Assembly (NCBI RefSeq): GCF_047495875.1
Contig: NC_092459.1
Location: forward strand, 17,221,795 to 17,285,794
Source of the DNA: Pithys albifrons albifrons
Lineage: Eukaryota > Chordata > Aves > Passeriformes > Thamnophilidae
Reading direction: 5' to 3'
DNA length: 64,000 nt
Shown here: one piece after another, positions 11,355-22,175 of the stretch
Layout of the letters: every line of letters begins with the position of its first letter
Numbering within the stretch: position 1 is the stretch's first letter
Made by a program: the position numbers and the translations under genes
Notes under the pieces: model-generated
The model's database searches: none
Told to the model about the DNA's origin: nothing
What the model saw: only the letters and a program-made list of their open reading frames with translations

Positions 11355-13222
11355 TATAGGCATCTCAGGAAGAGTACAAGGATCTTGACAGGTCATGTAG
11401 AGAGAAAATTAGAAAGGCAAAAGCTCAGCTGGAATTCAATCTGGCCACTGTTGTGAAAGCCAATAAAAAAGTGTTTTTATAAATACATTAACAACAAAAT
11501 GGTAGAAAGAAAAATCTCCACCTTTTTCTGTACTTTGAGGGAAACACTGTAATCAAGGCTAAGGAAAAGGCTGAGCTACTTAATGCTTTCTTTGCCTCAG
11601 CCTTCAACAGAAAGACCTGTTATTCTCAGAGCAGAGCAAATGCCCTGCAATACAGGAGGAAGTAGTTAGTGACCTGCTGAGCCATTTAGACACTCACACG
11701 TCTATAGGGTCAGATGGGATCCAACTGAGGGTTCTGAGGGAGCTAGTGGAGGAGTTTGCCAAGCCATTTTCCATCATTTATCATCAGTCCTGGTGAAACA
11801 GGGAGGTCCCAGAGGACTGGAGGTTAGCCAAGGTGACACCCATCTACAAGAAGGGTCAGAAGGAGGATCTGGGGAACTACAGGCCTGTCAGCCTGACCTT
11901 GGTACCGGGAAAGGTCATGGGACAGAGCATCTTGAGTGCGATAACAGAGCACATACACGACAATCAGGGGATCAGGCAAAGCCAGCATGGGTTTAGGAAA
12001 GGCAGGTCCTGCTTGACCAACCTGATCTCCTTTTATGTCAGGGTGACCCTCATAGTGGATGAAGAAAAGGCTGTGGATATTTACCTGGACTTCAGTAAAG
12101 CCTTTGATACTGTCTCCCACAGCATTCTCCTGGAAAATCTGGCAGTCAATGTCTTGGACATGTGCATGCTTTTCTGGGCTAAAATTTGGCTGGATAGCCA
12201 GGCCCAGAGAGTGATGGTAAGTGGTGCTGTGCCCAGGTGCCATCTGCTCCCTTGTGGGGTTCCCCAGTGCTTAGTGTTAGGACCAGTCCTGTTTTCCTGT
12301 TTAATACATTTATCAATGATTTGGATGAGAGGATTGAGTGCAACCTCAGTAAATCCATAAAAGACATCAAGTTGGGTGGGAGTGTTGATCTGTTAGAGAG
12401 TAGGAAGGCTCTGCACAGGGATCTAAACAGACAGGCTGGATGGATGGGCTGAGGCCAAAGGCATGAGGTTCAATAAGGCAAAGTTCCAGGTCCTGCACTT
12501 GGGTCACAACAACCCCATGCTGCACTACAGTCTGGAGACAGAGCAGATGGAAAGCTACACAGTGGAAAAGGAGCTGGAAGTGCTGATTGACTTTAGCTGA
12601 ACATGTGCCAGCTGTGTGCCCAGGTGGCCAAGGAGGCCAATGGCATCCTGAGTTGTATCAGAAGTAGTGTGGCCAGCAGAACCAGGGAAGTGATTGCCAT
12701 CCTGGACTCAACACTGGTGAGGTCACAGCTCAAATTCTGTTCAGTTCTGGGTCCCTCACTACAAGAAAGACATTTTGATGCTGGAGAGTGTCCAGAGAAG
12801 GTCAACAGAGCTGGTGAAGAATTTGGAGTACAAGCCAAAAGAAGAGTGGCTGAGGAGCTAGGGTTGTTTAGTCTGGAGAAAGGGAGGCTCAGGGGAGTCC
12901 TTATCGCTCTCTACAACTGCCTGAAAGGAGGTGGTAGCAAGGTGGTCAACCTCTCTTCCCAGGCAACTCGCAACAGGACAAGACAACAAAGCCTCAGGTT
13001 GCACAAGAGGTGGTTCAAGTCAGATGTCAGAAAGAATTTCTTCACATAAAGGGTTGCCTACACAGGGAGGTGGTGGAATCACCATACCTGGAGGTGTTTA
13101 AGAAATGTCTGGATATGGCATTAATTAAGCTATAGTTTAGTTGATAGTGGTGTTCAGTCAACTGTTGGACTCAATGACATTGGAAGTCTTTTCCAACCTA
13201 AGGGATTCCATGATTATATGAC
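11355..13222 (+). mobile_element. CR1 LINE, long degenerate copy
   Basis: This copy of about 1.87 kb is colinear with the 3' half of CR1. It opens with the segment joining endonuclease and reverse transcriptase (REKIRKAKAQLE, then KAEKAELLNAFFAS-like residues at about 11390-11600). Next come the reverse transcriptase (11830-12450), the C-terminal ORF2 region (12600-13050), and a 3' UTR ending in 'gattccatgattatatg'. It is 5'-truncated and broken by frameshifts and stops. It lies in the SNTG2-TPO intergenic region, antisense to both genes. Confidence 0.93.
11833..13049 (+). pseudogene. CR1 ORF2 reverse transcriptase remnant
   Basis: An open stretch at 11833-12360 holds recognisable CR1 reverse transcriptase blocks: TPIYKKG, NYRPVSL, FRKGRSCLTNL, the motif-A segment IYLDFSKAFDTVSH, and the motif-B-like VPQ..VLGPVLF. 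A frameshift then moves the frame: [14 protein letters not shown], followed by the region where the catalytic FADD motif should be. There the residues read SIKDIK, so the acidic pair is lost. The C-terminal part (12603-13049; CAQVAKEANGIL, LFSLEKGRLRG, DVRKNFFT) lies in yet another reading segment. The enzyme cannot be functional. This is an old, decayed LINE copy. Confidence 0.92.
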
Positions 13223-14106
13223 CTTAGCCTAATGGTTTACCTTGAGTTAGATCAATAGAATTTGGTCATTACATACTAATTTTAGTGTATGATGCTGAAA
13301 TCATGTATTTGGATAAATTATTTTTCTCAGAAACAGAAGGAATTTAACATGCAAATTACTGGGTTTTCTGAAATTCAATTAATATTAACTCAATAAATTT
13401 ATAGAACATGAGATTGTCTTGTTAATGTTGATTTAAATCCAAGCTGAAGTTTTATCACATGCAAGCAAACACCATTTAAAACTCCAGTTACAGGAGATAT
13501 CCCTAAGGAGTTCTGTGGTTTTGGAGTAACCTAACTTGCAGAACAGACTATAGAAAGGTAATTTAACTGCAGAGGATATTCTACTCAATTTCTTGTGTTT
13601 GAATTCATGGTAATCCTGTATATCAGGATTTGAAAACTGCCTTAACTAATGAGCATTTTGATCCATGTAGGAACAGATGAAAAATTTTAAGGTCTATAGA
13701 AGGTCTGAAATTTAGTGGCTTGAATCAGAAATTTTCTTTTTAAAATGAGACAGAAAATAATCTTTCATCTTGATAGAGTACTGATTTCAGACAAAACTCA
13801 GTTTTTTCAGACATACCATTTTAATGACAAGCTTAATGGCGAGATGGCTGTCTGCTTCCAAGGCATGGCCTTTTAGCAGAGACCACAGCAGTATCATATA
13901 ATGAAGTTTGTATCTTGGCTTTAAGGATGGTGGGTAGATACATCATGTGTCATGTAGTCAAAGCTGATAAAATACTAACAAGATAACAAGCATGATCTTT
14001 TATAATGTAGCAGAAAACAGAAATTGATTGAGTAAAATAAAAACAATGACCACATAACACAACTAGGACAGAGCAATTTTAGTATTCTGCCTGCTGTGAA
14101 TGAGGC
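13223..14106. other. Intergenic, nothing recognised
   Basis: AT-rich sequence between the CR1 copy and the open minus-strand segment at 14.1 kb. I see no repeat, exon or RNA gene in it. Confidence 0.5.
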
Positions 14107-14414
14107 TTACAGCATGGCTAGTAACAAATCCACAAGAGAATTTAAGATTTCAGAAGAAAAACTGGGAGGTGTAAGTACTGACAGGGATTCACTGCCATAC
14201 TCAAATGATGGCAGATGTTCCTGTCCTCCTTCTGTAGTGAAATATTCTGTGACTATTTCCATGATGGGAACCATGACATATGGATATCTCATTTCAGAAG
14301 CTCCTTTGATAGCACTAAGAACTGGATCACTGTCTTTCACTGCCTGCCTCCTTCCCAAGATCAACTTATTGTGAAAATCCAAGCAGTGACAACATGCTTT
14401 CATTTTGTACTCAT
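14107..14414 (-). CDS. Candidate terminal exon of an unrecognised gene (or old retrocopy)
   Basis: On the minus strand a strong acceptor (CTCTGTTTTCTTTCAG) is followed by 308 bp. These can be read as two bases plus 101 codons ending in TAA at 14107-14109. The translation starts EYKMKACCHCLDFHNKLIL and contains an even mix of residues, including IKGASEMRYPYVMVPIMEIV and EYFTTEGGQEHLPSFEYG, and ends SEILNSLVDLLLAML. Codon use (GAA, CAG, CTG, ATC) looks more like coding DNA than the surrounding AT-rich sequence. I recognise no domain and do not know the family. The plus strand is also open here in two frames, so low stop density from base composition could explain it. The strand is the same as SNTG2 and TPO. 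No AATAAA was found just downstream. Confidence 0.3.
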
Positions 14415-14675
14415 CTGAAAGAAAACAGAGGAGGCATAATCAGAGTGCTAAAGAAAATGTGGGGACACTTATAAAAGAGGAACAGGGAATCATGAGGGTC
14501 TGTCCTGCAGTGATCCATGCAAATGCTTTATGCCCTGGAGAATGTTTCATGGCAGTCATGCACTCTCAGCTATTCTCACTATCTAGGTCAGTTATCTTAG
14601 TATGACAGCACTGGTACATCCCATTCTGAAGAGCATTATTCTCTCTCTGCACTGTCCAAAACACCTGGTAATTTT

Positions 14676-14846
14676 TCAGGCTGCATACCATTCCCAAAAT
14701 GAGGCATTACAGATGTCAAGGTTGTGAGGTAGAAGCCCCTCTGTGGATACAAATTTTGCAAAGCCTCGGAGAAGAGCGCTTGAGTTCCTCCTCAAACTCA
14801 GAAGCTTTTTCTGGTCTGCTTTAGCGAACTGCCCGGTAGGCTGCAT
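14676..14846 (-). other. Second open minus-strand segment, unrecognised
   Basis: A 56-codon reading frame from ATG (14844-14846) to TGA (14676-14678) lies about 260 bp upstream, in transcription sense, of the candidate exon at 14107-14414. It encodes KADQKKLLSLRRNSSALLRG followed by FAKFVSTEGLLPHNLD. The segment has several CpGs (for example 'ctcggagaagagcgc') in otherwise CpG-poor DNA. No family is recognised. It may be an exon piece of the same unknown gene, a pseudogene, or chance. Confidence 0.2.
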
Positions 14847-14879
14847 TTTCCCATGTGTGGCATTGACTTTCCAAATTTA

Positions 14880-17800
14880 TTATTTAATTTTTAATAATAT
14901 GTTTCTTTAAATTCAAAGATAAAGGCAATAGTAGATATTAACACTGTGAGGAGCCATTTCAGAGGTGGAATTATCAGTTTGGAGAAAGGTTGTAAAGGGT
15001 AACAAATATCCAGTGAAAAAATAGGCTTCTATTCAGCAAATCAGTAATAAGAGACTCTTTCAAGATGGCCACCAGCTCATTAGATGGACTGTTCACTAGA
15101 CACATCCTACATTATAAACACATTTTCTAAATTGAAAAACACATTTTAAATCTAATGAGATACTCTTGAACTGTTTCATCCAAGTTCATATTCACTCAGG
15201 CAAATGACTATGCTTCCAAATTAATCTCTAAATTTCCATTAGTCTGTCACAAATCAGGAAAGTAAATGATCTGAAGAAGTTAAATGAAACATTCTTCATG
15301 AGTGCTGATATTAAGAGGTCACACAACACTACTCTCTGGGACATTTAGTGTTCAAGTGAGCCTTATGACTGAGTAATGAAAACATCTTGGCTTTTTGACG
15401 TCATGTCAGGGTTCCACAAATCTTGAGCTGTTGTTTTTAATGCCCTGATGGTTTTGAAACATTCCATAGCTAGATAAAGTATTTTTTAGAAAACTCTCAG
15501 ACCGAACAAACAAGAGATGCTACAGCTTTCTTATTTTTATGTTGAAACATTCAGATGCAAAAGGCATACAAGAATTAACAAGCATGGAGTATTAAATACT
15601 AACAAATACAAAGAATGAAACCCATCATATTTAAATAAACATTAATAAGAATCAGCATTTTGTAAAAATTAAGCACAGGTTACCAAACAGCTGAAGGAAT
15701 AGGGAAGAGTATGTGTGTGTATCTGTATGTACATACATGCATATAAAAATATCAATACAAACATATACTTAAATATATATATATGAAATTAAATAGGCAC
15801 AACAAAAGAATTCATTTTTCACTGAAGTCTTTGTACCTGAATAGAGGCAAAATTAATAATAGATAACATGGTAGACTGACAAATCTAACAAGAACATTTT
15901 AATACAGCCAAATATATGGTGATGTCTTTGGAAATAAATTTTACAGATAACAAACACATGATAAGGGAATCTTGATAAACTGTGACTATGGAGGAAGAAA
16001 AAGATGTAAAGGTATCATTCATCACTGATTCTCAACAGACCTTTCAAGTTAATGCTCTGCCAAGAGAAAATAATGTCTGTCCCTGAAATGAACAAGGAAG
16101 GGAAAAAGAAAAAAAAAGACCTAGTGTCAATGTATGCAATTGGTAATGCTAGTACAAGTTCATCGCATTCACTTCTGAGGTCTGGGGACCAAGTAAGCTT
16201 TAAAAATGTGAGGTTTTAAAAAGTGAAGGTGCTTGATTCAGTGAGAACATGCTGAAAATTGGCACTGGAAGTGGTTGAGCGCTTATACTTTTAAAAAGAA
16301 ATGTATAGGCAACAGGTTTTCAGTTGAGCAGAAAAAGATGTAAGAAAATGAGCTGCATTGTAATTAAACAACCTTGGCTATGAAATAAAACATAAATTGC
16401 AAATAGTAAAAACACAATTAAAAATTGTAAGATGTTACGAGGAGGAAAGAGAAGGAAAGCCTTCTGCACAGCGTCCTGACACTGTGGGCTCGCCTTAGTT
16501 CAGGGCACCTACACACAATTCCCTTGGTTCCCAGTAGGCAGTACTGTCACACCAGCTCTGTGTGAGAAGGAACACAAATCCAAGAACTGAACATGAACTT
16601 TGTGCCTCCCGTCATCTTCTCATTACTCCTCCGGTAGACTGGTAAGCAAGACATACATGCCGTACTTCCCATCCTCCCTAGCCTGTGCTCCCGCCCAGCT
16701 TCCCATTCCTGCTGTGCTGCAGACAGCAAGAAGCTCCTCATTGATGACCACCTGTCTGGCTGATTTTTTAGTCACCAGCTTATTTCAGGGTATGCAATGG
16801 TGTCTACGCAGTTAGTTATGGGTCATCTGGGGTGAGATTTTGTCTATCAGATCAACTCATGTATATTGCTGTAAACCACTGGGGCATTTTTGCATATAGC
16901 TGTAGGTTTAACAGTTAGAAAATACATATGTCAGTTTTCCCTAACAATGTATTCCTAATTTCTTCAGGTAGCCAGTGGATCCCTGATGCACAAGGTAGCC
17001 TTTTCTTGGACAACAATAAAAAACAAATCTGTGTACTCCTCAGTTCAATAGCATTTGACAGCTAAATGATTTGCCTTCTGAGAGGATCACAGCTCCCATT
17101 AAAAATAATAAAATTTGTGTTAATGAGGAATAAACACTTGAGCGAAATACCCTTTCATGGGAAATGACTTTTGTAGCTGTAGCACACCAGCCACACATGC
17201 TCCCAAAAAGAGCTCTAATCTTATTTTGTTGCTTTGCTGAATGCCTTCAAAATACACATCCATGTTACTGTAATACAAGTGATTTACATCCATACTATAA
17301 TTGTACTCTGTAATTTTGAAGGATTTTGATACCCACCTCTTCTTTCTACTTTTCAGAAAAGCCATTATGGATCAAAGAACTTCTCATTCAAAAGGCATGC
17401 ATGGAAGACAGGGATGCCTTTCTCTGGTGCAAAGTACCAGTGCTATATGGTGGGGCTTTTATGTAAACACTGGTCTCTGGAAAGGAAAGCTGCTTCTACA
17501 GAGTTAATTAAAGGTGCATGAAAGACTACAGATTTCATTCATACTATTGGAGATCTCCAATTCAAATCAAGATAACTGTGGTTACACTGCCTTTAACAAA
17601 CAGCATCTAGCCCATGCTAATTCTTCAGCCCTGCCTAGGGGCTTTTCAGCACACTGTTGACTGGCCTGGGGCAAAATCATGTCAGATACAATTTTCACAA
17701 ATTTAGCTTAGGGCTAATCATAACCCAGATCACAACCATTTCCTGATACAGCTTCATTTACTAATATCAATGTTATGAAAAGGTCTTCATTAGGGAAACA

Positions 17801-19540
17801 ACTTGCTTAAAAAAGGGTGCTCTCTAATCAATTTTTCAGGGTGATTGAATGTGGCCAGTGTGGAAGAGAGAAGCTTATCAGACTCTTCACTGTGATGGAA
17901 TAATCTCAATAACATGCCCAGGCTCTTCTGATGACCACTCTGTAGGACAAAATGAACTTCCCAGAGGTCTAACAGGAGGACATAATTAATCAGTTTGGCA
18001 TAGGTATTCATCCATAAATAAGGACACACTGACAAAGAGACCAGCAGAAGCTTTGTGATGTGACAAGTATAATGTAATACCTTTGAAGGACCATGAATAT
18101 GAAATGACTCCTCTCCCTGCAGAAATTATTAAACCGAGTCTGGAGTTGAGTGTATAACTCATACAGATGTGTTTGTAATCTTCATATATCATTTAAAACC
18201 AAATAATATTATGACACCAGGTTGCTTTCCTTAATATACATAAATCTAAGAATGATGTCCATATTCTCTTCCCCCTGAGGCACAGAGAAATTAGACGTTC
18301 AACTATGTTTCAGTTGCTGCCTGTCATAGCACCCAAGTACCTGAATTCGCATTAATTAAAAGTCATCACACTTGTGTGCCTATGAAACAGCACAATTATC
18401 CAGCAGTGAAAGAAACACCAACCCTAACATCCTGTGAGCCAGAGAAGGCAATTCCCACAGGTTGGGGTTTTTTTTCCAAGTCTCTCTGTAGCAGATGAAC
18501 ACAGTGGACTGTCCCCTGTTGTCAACTATTTGGGCACTGGGGAGAGCTATTCACACACAGGGAAAAGCAGAGGGAAGAAAAGAATGCAGATATTGTATTT
18601 CATGGAGATTTGGCCACAAAGGAGCCTTGAGTGATCTGAATTCAATTACATGTTGAGATCCCATCTGAAACAAAGAACAGCTTCACTTGCCCAGGCAGTG
18701 GTTATATCTGCCTTATTACCAAGGTGATTTTTATGAAAGGTTGCATAAAAGTTACTAAATACACCGCCGCCATATCAACATTAGCTCAATATGCTCAAAG
18801 ATGCTAAATACTCCACTGCAATATTAGTTTAAAATGAACAAAAGTCTTGCAGCAAACATCCTGGGAAATGTACTTTCACTGTCAGAGAGATTAGCACAGG
18901 CTGGGATAGGCAGTTGCAAGCAGGTTAAAGTGAGGTACAAGGTGGCAGAAAGAGCAGGTGGATCCTTTTAAGGGGGAATATGCAAAAGTGGCAACAGCGA
19001 TGGGCAGAAAAAGACTAACTTTCATGTAATTCTGCCTGTGCCAGTTGCAGTAATTATATGGCAGAACGAACCTGCTAGCAGCAATGTTTGTTTTCTGTGC
19101 AACAGCCAGGCTGTGGTATACATAATTAGCAAACAGATGGCTAGAGCCCCACAGAGACCATAGTTTGTGATGACTTCTGCACTTCATTGCTTGTGCCATA
19201 ACATTCTTTTTAAAATAGTACATGTGCCAGGTCTGGGTAATAGTTTAACAGATGTTTCATCTTGGTTTCAGGACAGCAGATCCAGGAATGTTTCTCTGAG
19301 AGACAGGAACGAGATATGCAGGAAGCTACAGATGTTCCAGTATGTGCAACCTTGTACAGGTGTACATATGCTGCTTTACTGCCAAGAATGCCAGGGATAT
19401 GTAGATTCAATGTGGGCATTCAAGAAGTAGAAGGTGTAGAAGACAGTGAGCTCATCTATTCCCATAAGAGCCCAATTGTCACGTGAAAGTGGGGAGAGAC
19501 AGAAATACAAAGACTTCTAGTCTCACTTGTATTAATATAA
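14880..19540. other. Intergenic, nothing coding recognised
   Basis: This holds a degenerate TG/TA microsatellite at 15707-15784 and no recognisable repeat family. Around 18700-19140 the sequence is dense in motif-like blocks. These include 'gccgccat' at 18766-18773 (YY1-like) and a CC(A/T)6GG box at 18964-18973. Either could be chance. Confidence 0.45.
15707..15784. repeat. Degenerate TG/TA microsatellite
   Basis: The run reads 'gtatgtgtgtgtatctgtatgtacatacatgcatata' and continues through 'aaatatatatatatg'. It is alternating purine-pyrimidine simple sequence with interruptions. Confidence 0.75.
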
Positions 19541-19925
19541 AGTTATTAGCTATAAGCATCCTCGGAACAATCAAAGCTTTATGAACTCAGCACTGCCTGG
19601 TGACTCTGGACAGAATACAGGCTCAAAAGATTTTTGACTTCTTTATGAGGACTACCCTTAAGCTAGGGAGAACTTATTAGCAATAAGTGCCTCCAGACGA
19701 TCAGATCATTATGCACCCAACACTGCCTACTGAACAGGGATAGCACACAGGTTGGGAGGGTTTCTGACCTCTGATATGATACTACACCTAAGCCAGGGAG
19801 AACTTATAGCTATATAAGCATCTCCAGAAAATTAGAGCCTTATGCACCCAACACTGCCTATCAACTATGGAGAGCACACAGGTTGGAAGGGTTTCTGACT
19901 TCTGATATGAGACCACACTTAATAG
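19541..19925. repeat. Three tandem copies of a ~130-bp unit
   Basis: Imperfect copies start at 19541, 19671 and 19801. Each opens with a TTA(T)TAGC...ATAAG block followed by CTCC-type sequence. Each then has 'atgca(c)ccaacactgcct' (19711 and 19842; 'atgaactcagcactgcct' in the first copy), 'cacacaggttgg.agggtttctgac' and 'aagc.agggagaactta'. Copies 2 and 3 are much closer to each other than to copy 1. The array borders an LTR-like block on its right. Confidence 0.85.
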
Positions 19926-20850
19926 CAAGAAAAAAACTTTCTCCACAACAGCTCCTGAATAACATTTATTAATACAAGTATGAGACAGTTATTGTGGGTT
20001 TTGCGTTGCTGGTGATAATGTTTAGCTGCAAGATTGTATTTAATTGCTAGCAAAAGACTCCAAAAGAAACCAGCACAAAACATTTTACAGAGACAAGCAC
20101 ACCAAACTTAACTTTCAATACAGCATTATATCCCACTCTCATGACAGACAAAAACTAGCAACAAAAAACTACTAACTAGAAACACAGCCACCCAAAACAC
20201 TTATCTAGACACCCCCTCAATAACATAGGGCAATAAAATAGCTTGCATACCACCTTCTCTGTAACACAAAGCAAAAGGAAAGAACAGAGAGGCTTCTCAT
20301 CAACACACATGTTGAAAAAGAACTGCACGCTGCAAAAGAACACAATAACTAATTAAAGTATATACTTACTAAATAGCAAAGTGTAAAGCAAGGTACTGTT
20401 ATTAGTGTTAAAGTAGCAAAACACAGTTAGTAAAGAAGGTGCTTATAGAGTAAGAATCAAAGTAGCTGTAAGAATAAGATGTAAGATGGAATGTATAAAG
20501 TAATAAGCTTTGTAAGAGAGTAAAGTATAAGATATAAAGTATAGAAAGCACATGGTTTCTCATCCCTACATTGTTCCAAGAGGTGGAAGGAGCCAGAACA
20601 AGCTGCTAGCAGTTACCCCCGCAGAGACAATGTCATTTCTCCCCCAATTTTGGCTTTTACTCCATCTCTTTTTATACCTTTTTTTTTCCTCTGGGTGGTT
20701 TGTGTGACTAAAGTCAATACTTTGGGGGTGATACAGATGCCTGAGGGGTAGCTCCTTGTGTTGTCATAGAAGATATTGCAAAAGAAAGCCGTGTCATTTT
20801 TAAAACACTCTATCCTTTGTTACTCTTATCAGTTTGAAAGCTCTTTGTCC
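19926..20850 (-). mobile_element. Possible solo LTR of an endogenous retrovirus
   Basis: Read on the minus strand, this block looks like an LTR. A TATA box (TATAAAAAG, reverse complement of 20668-20676) lies downstream of a run of A and of 'ccacccagagg'. After a long T/A-rich segment comes an AATAAA signal (reverse complement of 19965-19970) followed by 'GGAGCTGTTGTGGAGA'. A candidate 5' end is TGATAAGAG near 20832. I could not establish matching terminal repeats or a target duplication, and I do not recognise the family. The alternative is unique AT-rich sequence with chance motifs. Confidence 0.35.
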
Positions 20851-21766
20851 TCTGCTGGGAGCATCCCTCCTCGGGGCTGAGGTGTTTCCCTCAACTCATC
20901 AAGCCTTAACAGGGCTATCACCCCACACCAATATTTTGTGTTTATTCTGTACAGTGAACTGACTGGTTTGCTCAGCTTTGGGTACTGAACAATTTGGATT
21001 TGAGACATGAAGGCCAGATGCTGTTTTAGAAGATGTTGGCAAGTTGAACAGGCATGGAGAGAAGGTGAATTAGTTACATGGGTCCTCTTACAGAAATGTG
21101 AAATCTCCTCCATTAAAAGTATTACTAGTAGCATCCTATGTCTAATATTATTTTGCTCATATTTCATTATCTCCTTTTGATCCAGTACAATTGTTCTCAA
21201 GAACAAGATGCAAAGACAATGAAATAGGTAAGAATGAATTGGCAAAGGACAGTTAGTCAAGAGGCTTTGGTTATGGTTAGATACTATAACTATGCAAAAA
21301 TAAAGTTGTGGCCTCTCATTTAAACCTGCATTATGCATCAGTGTTAACCTGACCTGTGTGTATAAGTCACTATGTTCAGGCAGCTCAGCTGCCTGTCCCC
21401 TTCACAGTCTGCTTTGACTCTCTGCTTTTCCTCACTACTTTCTGGTGAAACATCCAGTTGCTTTCTCCTCTTTTCTTTCCAGCTGTATTTTACCTTGATC
21501 TCATTTATCTCCTGAAGTTTCATCTTCATGTTCTCCACATTGGCCAAACTTCTGAGGTATAACTGTCTCACCTTTCCCTTAAAATGAGTACACCTAATCT
21601 CTGAGTGAGTTGCATAAGTGGACAAATAATGCAAATTAACTGAAAATGGATAAGATTTAAACATTTTGAGTAAGACATAAAAATATGAGGCCATTCCTTT
21701 TTGAGGTCCTTCCTTCCAGCCTTGATCTTTTTCTATTAATTTAGAGCAATTTTCTGATTTTAACAA
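20829..21766 (-). other. Two adjacent long minus-strand open frames, unrecognised
   Basis: Frames of 169 codons (20829-21338) and 140 codons (21344-21766) lie end to end but in different reading frames. Neither contains a motif I know. The second ends in a lysine/glutamate-rich stretch (VENMKMKLQEINEIKVKY). The first ends near the possible start of the LTR-like block. They are the longest open frames in the window apart from the CR1 remnant. They could be decayed internal sequence of a retroelement or chance. No start context or splice sites support a gene. Confidence 0.2.
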
Positions 21767-21825
21767 ATGATATCATATTATCTGCATCACCAGGAAATGT
21801 CTTACCTGACAAACCTCACTTCGAC

Positions 21826-22175
21826 CCTGCTCTATTCAGTGTTTTCTCTATCCCACCCCCTCAGCCCAGTGCACACCTCGGTATTCTCAGTATTAATGTC
21901 TGAAAGGGAGCACCCCTCTGATTCTCAATCAAAGGCAGAGAGGCATTGGCCACTTCTCCAGGCCAGAACACTCTTCCTATATCTCTCATTTTTGTCATGT
22001 ATATCCTTCTTTCTAATGTCACATTCCCTTTTGAGTTCCAACCCTTTCTCATGTCCCCACCTTCCATTTACTCAGCTTTTCTCCCTCCTTCTCTAACTCC
22101 CTCTCTGCCTCTCTATTTTGCTTAATATTCTTTGTCCTTCCCTGCTTCTTCTGTGCTGGCTCTCTTTTAATTGTC
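21826..22175. repeat. Long pyrimidine-rich tract on the plus strand
   Basis: Over about 350 bp the plus strand is dominated by C and T, most strongly after 21950. Runs such as 'cttttctccctccttctctaactccctctctgcctctct' are typical, and purine blocks are few and short. It is not a clean microsatellite. Confidence 0.6.

Noticed and set aside
18964..18973. Perfect CC(A/T)6GG box
   Set aside because: With this base composition a few such matches are expected by chance in 64 kb, so it is not called as a site on its own.
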